Origin: UMGS1474 sp050946775
GTDB lineage: Bacteria > Bacillota > Clostridia > Oscillospirales > Acutalibacteraceae
Direction: 5' to 3'
DNA: 9,388 nucleotides
Assembly: GCA_050946775.1 (NCBI GenBank)
Contig: JBMNVL010000074.1
Location: forward strand, 1 to 9,388
Both the position numbers and the translations under genes were made by a program. The first letter of the stretch is position 1; every line of letters begins with the position of its first letter. Shown piece after piece: positions 5,721-9,388 of the stretch. The notes under the pieces were generated by a model. The model was not told where the DNA came from and did not search any database. It was given only the letters and a program-made list of their open reading frames with translations.

Positions 5721-5993
5721 TTATTTCACAGCGTCCTTAAAGGCTTTGCCGGCTTTGAAAACGGGCTGTTTGGAAGCCGGGATCTTGATGGTCTCTTTGG
5801 TGCGGGGATTGCGGCCGGTGCGCGCGCCGCGCTCACGGACTTCGAAGGTGCCGAAGCCGATGACCGAAACCTTGTCGCCTTTGGCGACAGCGTCCACGAC
5901 GGAGCTCAGAACGGCGGAAACCGCTTTCTCAGCGTCCTTCTTGGTCAGGCCGGCTTTTTCAGCGACAGCCGCGATGAGTTCAACTTTGTTCAT
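5721..5993 (-). CDS. hup: HU family DNA-binding protein
   Basis: A 90-residue nucleoid protein of the HU/IHF family, which dimerises and bends DNA non-specifically. The whole family profile is visible: the start MNKVELIAAVAEKAGLTKKD, the helical dimer core, FGTFEVRERGARTGRNPRT (about 48-66) forming the beta arm with the Arg-Asn-Pro tip that intercalates into DNA, and the closing PVFKAGKAFKDAVK. Length is exactly typical. A strong AGGAGGT site (6001-6007) 7 nt before the ATG fixes the start; the in-frame extension to 6083 is not supported and would overlap mazG. The gene follows mazG by 56 nt in the same direction and is probably co-transcribed, although a private promoter inside the end of mazG cannot be excluded. 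The mazG-hup order is known in Clostridia. Confidence 0.97.
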   Translation of the reverse strand: MNKVELIAAVAEKAGLTKKDAEKAVSAVLSSVVDAVAKGDKVSVIGFGTFEVRERGARTGRNPRTKETIKIPASKQPVFKAGKAFKDAVK

Positions 5994-6049
5994 GATGCAA
6001 ACCTCCTGATAATTTATCTTCCAGCGGATAAACCGCTTTTGGAACGGTT

Positions 6050-6856
6050 TTAGGCGCGGGAGCGAAGCTTGACCTCGTCCCACAACGCATCGAGCTGTTC
6101 CAGAGAGGCGGCGCCCATATCCACGCCCTTTTCTCCGGCCAATCGCTCCATTTGCTCGAATCGGGAAATGAATTTTTCGGTGGCGCCGGTCAAGGCCTGC
6201 TCGGCGTCAACCGACAAAAACCGGGAGACGTTGACCGCCGAAAACAGCAGATCGCCCAGCTCTTCCTCCACCGCGGCGGAATCGCCGTCCCGCATCGCCT
6301 GCTCCAGCTCCCGGGTCTCCGATTCCAGCGCCTGCCAGGCGCCCGAAACGTCCGGCCAGTCAAATCCGGCGCGGCGGGCGCGTTTTTGCACCTTGGCCGC
6401 CCGCATCAGCGCCGGCATCGACGCCGGCAGACTGCGCAGCAGATCCGCGCGGGAAGCGTCGCCCTTGGTCTGCCGTTTGATGGCGTCCCAGTTTTGCAGC
6501 ACCTCGCCCGAGGTATCGGCGCGCACGTCGCCGAAAACGTGGGGATGGCGCACGATCAGCTTGCGGCAGATATCGGTGATTACCTCGTCGAAGGTGAAGG
6601 TGCCGCGTTCCCGCTCGATGTCGCTGTGAAAGACCAGCTGCAGCAGCACGTCGCCCAATTCTTCCCGCATATCCGCCACATCTTCCCGGCGGATGGCGTC
6701 CAGCGCCTCGTAGGTCTCCTCCAGCAGGTCGGTCAACAGGGTCTGATGGGTCTGCTCCCGATCCCAGGGACAGCCGTCCGGCGCCCGCAGGATGGTCACG
6801 ATCCGGCGCAGATCATCCAACGTATAGGAATCCTTGATGGGAAACGAAACCGCCAT
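6050..6856 (-). CDS. mazG: Nucleoside triphosphate pyrophosphohydrolase MazG
   Basis: A 268-residue enzyme hydrolysing nucleoside triphosphates to monophosphate and pyrophosphate, a house-cleaning role. The length is close to the E. coli protein. There are two tandem MazG domains. The first has CPWDREQTH (29-37) and the metal-binding EExxE (E46, E47, E50) with EExxD (E65, E66, D69). The second has a degenerate Glu-rich helix (E178-E185) and EEELGD (197-202). The link ENWDxIK-type motif appears as QNWDAIKRQTKGD (121-133). I favour the ATG at 6854-6856, giving the usual MAVSFPIKDSYTLDDL start. An in-frame TTG at 6871 is also open, but the GAGAGG that could serve either start sits directly against the TTG and about 15 nt from the ATG, so the start is uncertain by five codons. 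The gene lies 41 nt after the flippase. Confidence 0.95.
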   Translation of the reverse strand: MAVSFPIKDSYTLDDLRRIVTILRAPDGCPWDREQTHQTLLTDLLEETYEALDAIRREDVADMREELGDVLLQLVFHSDIERERGTFTFDEVITDICRKLIVRHPHVFGDVRADTSGEVLQNWDAIKRQTKGDASRADLLRSLPASMPALMRAAKVQKRARRAGFDWPDVSGAWQALESETRELEQAMRDGDSAAVEEELGDLLFSAVNVSRFLSVDAEQALTGATEKFISRFEQMERLAGEKGVDMGAASLEQLDALWDEVKLRSRA

Positions 6857-6897
6857 GGCCGCGACCGCCAACCTCTCTGCAAGTGTATAGTGGTATT

Positions 6898-8676
6898 CTA
6901 ACCTATTTTTCCGTATTTTTCAAGTACTTTAGCAATTTTTTTACCCTTGGGAAGCATCAATATGTCATCTTTGGTAAAAGCGCGGATCAAAATCAGTACA
7001 ATTAGATAAACAATTGCCGCAATAATGCAAGCAACCAGGGTCGACAGCCGGCGCGACATCACCATTTCCAGCAGCCGATCCAGTCCAAAAGCCGTTCCGC
7101 CGCAGATCACAGCGGCGATCAGCGGCTTGATGGCCATATGCGTCCAGTGCAGCCGCACCCCGACCACCTTGCGCACCGCCCGCAGACTGAGCGCCACCAT
7201 CACGAGATAACACGCCAGGGTGCTCAGCGACGAGCCGTTGACGTTGAGCCACGGCTGCAGCACCAGCGCCACGTTGAGCGCCAGCTTGATCGCGCCGCCG
7301 GCCAGAATGATCTTGACCGGCAGATCCGCCCGTCCCACCGCCTGCAGGATGGCGTTGACGGGCGCCACCAGACAGATGAACACCGTCGTAACGCCCAGTA
7401 CCGCCAGCAGCATTCCGACCACCTGGGAGATATGCTCCCGGCCGTATACGAAATACATCAGCGGTTCGCCCAGCACCGACAGCAGAATGCCGCAGGGCAG
7501 CGCCAGCAAAAGGGTGATCCGCAGGGCGGATTCCACCGTGTCGGTCAATTGCCTGTGGTCCTTGAGCGTCCACGCCGAGGTGACCACCGGCAGGGCGCTG
7601 ATGCCCAGCGTCAGGGTGATGTTGGGCACGATATTGACGTAGGTCATGGCGGTACCGCGGTTACCGGTCAGCCACGCCAGCACGTCCTCAACGCTGTGCG
7701 GATCGACCCGCGCGGCCTGCAATTGGTCGCGGTACATATCCAGCACCTGTGCGCCGCCCGGTCCTTCCATCAGGATTTTGAGACACCGCTGCAGCGACAG
7801 GGTATCGAGCAGAGTGGTCAGCTGGGTCGCCAGCGATCCCAGCGTCACCGGGATGGCGATCGCCATCAGGGCGCGAAACACTTCTTTGTTCGTGCGCGAC
7901 GCCGGCGCCGCCAGCACCTGCTGGCGGGTGACGCCGTCCCCTACCCGGTGATGATACCACAAGGTGTAGACCCACGCCAGCGCCGAGCCGATGGTAACGC
8001 CCGCCATGGCGCCCACCGCCACGTACGGCTGGCTGATCAGCAGCGCCTGGTCGGGATCGTGCGCCATCACGCCGAAAACCGGCTGCCCGACGGCAAACTG
8101 GTGCTGTCCCCAATACAGCGCGAGATAGCCCAGACCGACGCCGAGAACCAGCTTGCCCATCGACTCGATGATCTGGGACACCGCGGTGGGGATCATATTG
8201 CGGGTGCCTTCGTACAGTCCGCGATGTGCCGACACCAGACAACTGAAAAACACCGTCGGCGCCATCATCTGGATGCACCGCCGGCTTTCGGGCATCCCGA
8301 CGAAGCCGGCGTAGGCGTCGGCGCCGAACCACATGATCAGAGTGCCGACCACGCCGCACAGCAAAAAGATGCGGATGGCCAGCCTGTACACCGTATGCAC
8401 GTCGCGGTAGCGTTCCAGCGCGATGCTTTCGGACACCATCCGCGCCACCGCCAAAGGCAAGCCGGCGATGGCGATGGTATAGATCGGCAGATAAAACTGA
8501 TAGGCCGTCTCAAAATGTCCCCAGGCCACCATGCCGGCGATGTTTTGCAACGGGATCTTAAACAGCGCCCCGACCACTTTGGAAATAACGGCGGCGACCG
8601 ACAGGATCAGCGCGCCCTGCAGAAAGGTCTGTCCGGTATTCTGTTTTTTCTCACGGGCACGCGCCAATCGTGTCAT
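6898..8676 (-). CDS. SpoVB/YtgP-like polysaccharide (lipid-linked precursor) flippase
   Basis: A 592-residue polytopic membrane protein of the MATE_SpoVB_like group (MVF branch, related to MurJ, Bacillus SpoVB, YtgP and YabM), expected to translocate lipid-linked cell-wall or spore-cortex precursors. Evidence is the N-terminal FLQGALILSVAAVISKVVGA with FKIPLQ just after it (about 18-43), around 14 hydrophobic segments, the domain-2 segment IAIPVTLGSLATQLTTLLDT, and the family-specific cytoplasmic tail KDDILMLPKGKK (569-580). It is slightly longer than most relatives (about 510-550). Placement before mazG and hup matches the Bacillus and clostridial spoVB/yabM-mazG order. The start is uncertain: GGAG sits only 3 nt from the ATG at 8676, whereas GGAGAGG is 9 nt from an in-frame TTG three codons later (8665-8667). 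The last ~120 nt are unusually AT-rich. Whether it serves sporulation or vegetative wall synthesis cannot be told. Confidence 0.92.
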   Translation of the reverse strand: MTRLARAREKKQNTGQTFLQGALILSVAAVISKVVGALFKIPLQNIAGMVAWGHFETAYQFYLPIYTIAIAGLPLAVARMVSESIALERYRDVHTVYRLAIRIFLLCGVVGTLIMWFGADAYAGFVGMPESRRCIQMMAPTVFFSCLVSAHRGLYEGTRNMIPTAVSQIIESMGKLVLGVGLGYLALYWGQHQFAVGQPVFGVMAHDPDQALLISQPYVAVGAMAGVTIGSALAWVYTLWYHHRVGDGVTRQQVLAAPASRTNKEVFRALMAIAIPVTLGSLATQLTTLLDTLSLQRCLKILMEGPGGAQVLDMYRDQLQAARVDPHSVEDVLAWLTGNRGTAMTYVNIVPNITLTLGISALPVVTSAWTLKDHRQLTDTVESALRITLLLALPCGILLSVLGEPLMYFVYGREHISQVVGMLLAVLGVTTVFICLVAPVNAILQAVGRADLPVKIILAGGAIKLALNVALVLQPWLNVNGSSLSTLACYLVMVALSLRAVRKVVGVRLHWTHMAIKPLIAAVICGGTAFGLDRLLEMVMSRRLSTLVACIIAAIVYLIVLILIRAFTKDDILMLPKGKKIAKVLEKYGKIG

Positions 8677-8785
8677 CCTCTCCGTCGCAAAGCTTGTCCC
8701 ATTCCGCCACGATCCGCCGCAGCAGCTCGCCGAACCGATCCGCCGCCTGCGCGGCGGTACGGGTCACCTCGTCGTGCGCCATTTC
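8651..8785 (-). pseudogene. Out-of-frame C-terminal segment of the purine nucleoside phosphorylase
   Basis: Forty-four codons beginning EMAHDEVTRTAAQAADRFGE and ending GACP, then TGA, continue the phosphorylase fold. AHDEV corresponds to the conserved SHEEV/NHEEV with its active-site His, and DRFGELLRRIVAEW is the typical last helix. Joining APG to EMAHDEV needs one extra G, or a -1 slip on the run at 8785-8788. The segment has no start codon or ribosome binding site of its own and would not be made alone. If the frame were restored, its end would overlap the flippase ATG by 26 bp, which suggests translational coupling in the ancestral gene. Confidence 0.85.
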
Positions 8786-9388
8786 CCCGGCGCGATGCCC
8801 GCCGCCATATTGGTGATGCAGGAAACGGCCAGCACCGGCAGCCCGCATTGCGCCGCGACGATCACCTCGGGCACGGTGGACATTCCCACCGCGTCGCCGC
8901 CCAGCGCCCGGATAGCGCGGATCTCGGCCGGGGTCTCGTACTGCGGGCCGGGCATATAAAAATACACTCCCCGGCGCAGCGGCAGATCCATCGCGGCCGC
9001 CTGGCGGACGGCCAGCGCGATCAGCGCCGGGGAATACGCATGCGTCATGTCGAAAAACCGCTCGCCCCAAGCCGGGTCGTGTTCCCCCCGGACCGGGCTG
9101 AGCGAATGAAAAAACAGGTGATCCTCGATCACCATCAGATCGCCGGGGCGAAAGGTCTCGTTGACCGCTCCGGCGGCGTTGGTCAGCACCAGTCCCCTGA
9201 CGCCGAGCAGCGAAAGCACCCGCACGTAAAAAGCGACCTCGTCCATGCCGTAGCCTTCGTAAAAATGTGCGCGTCCGCACAACGCAGCGACCGGTTGCCC
9301 GGCCAGACGGCCGACGACCAGCTTGCCGGCGTGAGACGCCACCGTGGACACGGGAAACCCGGGGATCTCCTCGTAGGAGATCCCCACG
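8764..9388 (-). CDS. punA: Purine nucleoside phosphorylase, 5'-partial and frameshifted near the C-terminus
   Basis: Trimeric purine nucleoside phosphorylase (PNP/MTAP superfamily), which cleaves purine nucleosides with phosphate to base and ribose-1-phosphate in purine salvage. The gene runs off the right edge; the GTG near the edge is internal. Visible motifs are IPGFPVSTV, GRAHFYEGYGMDEV (substrate loop), LTNAAGAVN followed by FRPGDLMVIEDH, GPQYETPAEIRA with the base-contacting Tyr-Glu, DAVGMSTVPEVIVA, and SCITNMAAG with the purine-binding Asn. The family usually has Gly where this one has Ala in NAAGAVN. After MAAGIAPG the frame reads KWRTTR and stops at 8764, about 40 residues early. The missing C-terminus, including the histidine of the SHEEV-type motif, continues in the -1 frame (8651-8785). 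One G lost from a G run (8785-8788) explains this. It may be a real mutation, a sequencing error, or recoding. Confidence 0.9.
   Translation of the reverse strand, partial: VGISYEEIPGFPVSTVASHAGKLVVGRLAGQPVAALCGRAHFYEGYGMDEVAFYVRVLSLLGVRGLVLTNAAGAVNETFRPGDLMVIEDHLFFHSLSPVRGEHDPAWGERFFDMTHAYSPALIALAVRQAAAMDLPLRRGVYFYMPGPQYETPAEIRAIRALGGDAVGMSTVPEVIVAAQCGLPVLAVSCITNMAAGIAPGKWRTTR
9361..9385. repeat. Perfect 10-bp inverted repeat inside the phosphorylase gene
   Basis: GGGGATCTCC (9361-9370) and GGAGATCCCC (9376-9385) are exact reverse complements around a 5-nt loop. It is fully within the phosphorylase coding region (the GISYEEIPG codons) and has no T run, so it is not a terminator. It may be coincidence of codon use. 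Confidence 0.5.

Noticed and set aside
6023..6050. Two small overlapping hairpins between mazG and hup (AGCGG/CCGCT and AAACCG/CGGTTT)
   Set aside because: Stems of 5-6 bp with alternative pairings are common by chance in this GC-rich sequence, and the hup RBS is strong and unobstructed, so no attenuator is claimed.
8785..8788. Programmed -1 frameshifting as the normal expression mode of the phosphorylase
   Set aside because: There is no canonical slippery heptamer, I saw no clear downstream stimulatory structure, and frameshifting is not known for this family. Mutation or sequencing error is simpler.
1..9388. Mobile element, prophage, CRISPR or defence-system signatures
   Set aside because: No transposase, integrase, phage gene, regularly spaced repeat array or Cas-like protein was seen; every large open region is accounted for by housekeeping-type genes.

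Overview
The window looks like a chromosomal segment from a GC-rich (roughly 60%) anaerobic Firmicute, most likely Clostridia and perhaps the Oscillospirales. The lineage call is inference. It rests on the UPF0340/YwlG gene (a Firmicutes-type family), a solitary BioY biotin permease, a ferredoxin-domain aldo/keto reductase, strong AGGAGG-type ribosome binding sites, and the SpoVB-like flippase, mazG, HU gene order known from the spoVT/yabM/yabN region of Bacillus and Clostridia. Nothing points to a phage, plasmid, CRISPR array, insertion sequence, tRNA or rRNA. Most genes are housekeeping.

Left part (1-2000). The last codons of an unidentified + strand gene end at 45 and face a convergent - strand UPF0340 gene across a 14-bp hairpin. 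Next on the - strand is an aldo/keto reductase with two C-terminal [4Fe-4S] motifs. Both - strand genes have recognisable sigma-A-type promoters of their own (TTGGCA-17-TATACT and TTGCAA-17-TATAAT).

Centre-left (1914-3080). A dense divergent regulatory region separates the reductase from bioY on the + strand. It holds a strong bioY promoter (TTGACA-17-TATACT), a palindrome that fits the known BirA biotin operator with one mismatch per half-site and covers the bioY -35 box, and an exact 19-bp tandem duplication whose second copy runs into that operator. bioY overlaps a small Cys-rich DUF1284 gene by 20 bp, so the two should be co-translated and co-controlled by biotin. The terminator hairpin contains the DUF1284 stop codon.

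Centre (3080-4370). A single CaCA-family Na+/Ca2+ antiporter gene has its own extended -10 promoter, preceded by an inverted repeat, and its own terminator. It converges on an MFS transporter gene on the - strand.

Right part (4369-9388). Read on the - strand, the order is purine nucleoside phosphorylase (5' end outside the window), SpoVB/YtgP-like lipid-linked polysaccharide flippase, mazG NTP pyrophosphohydrolase and hup (HU), then a hairpin terminator, then the separately promoted MFS gene. The phosphorylase reading frame is broken by an apparent single-base loss in a G run at 8785-8788; the conserved C-terminus continues in the -1 frame and overlaps the flippase start. The last ~120 nt of the flippase gene are strikingly AT-rich compared with everything around them.

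The most worthwhile leads are the BirA-type operator with its tandem duplication, the implied biotin link of DUF1284, and the phosphorylase frameshift. No clearly undescribed multi-gene system is visible.
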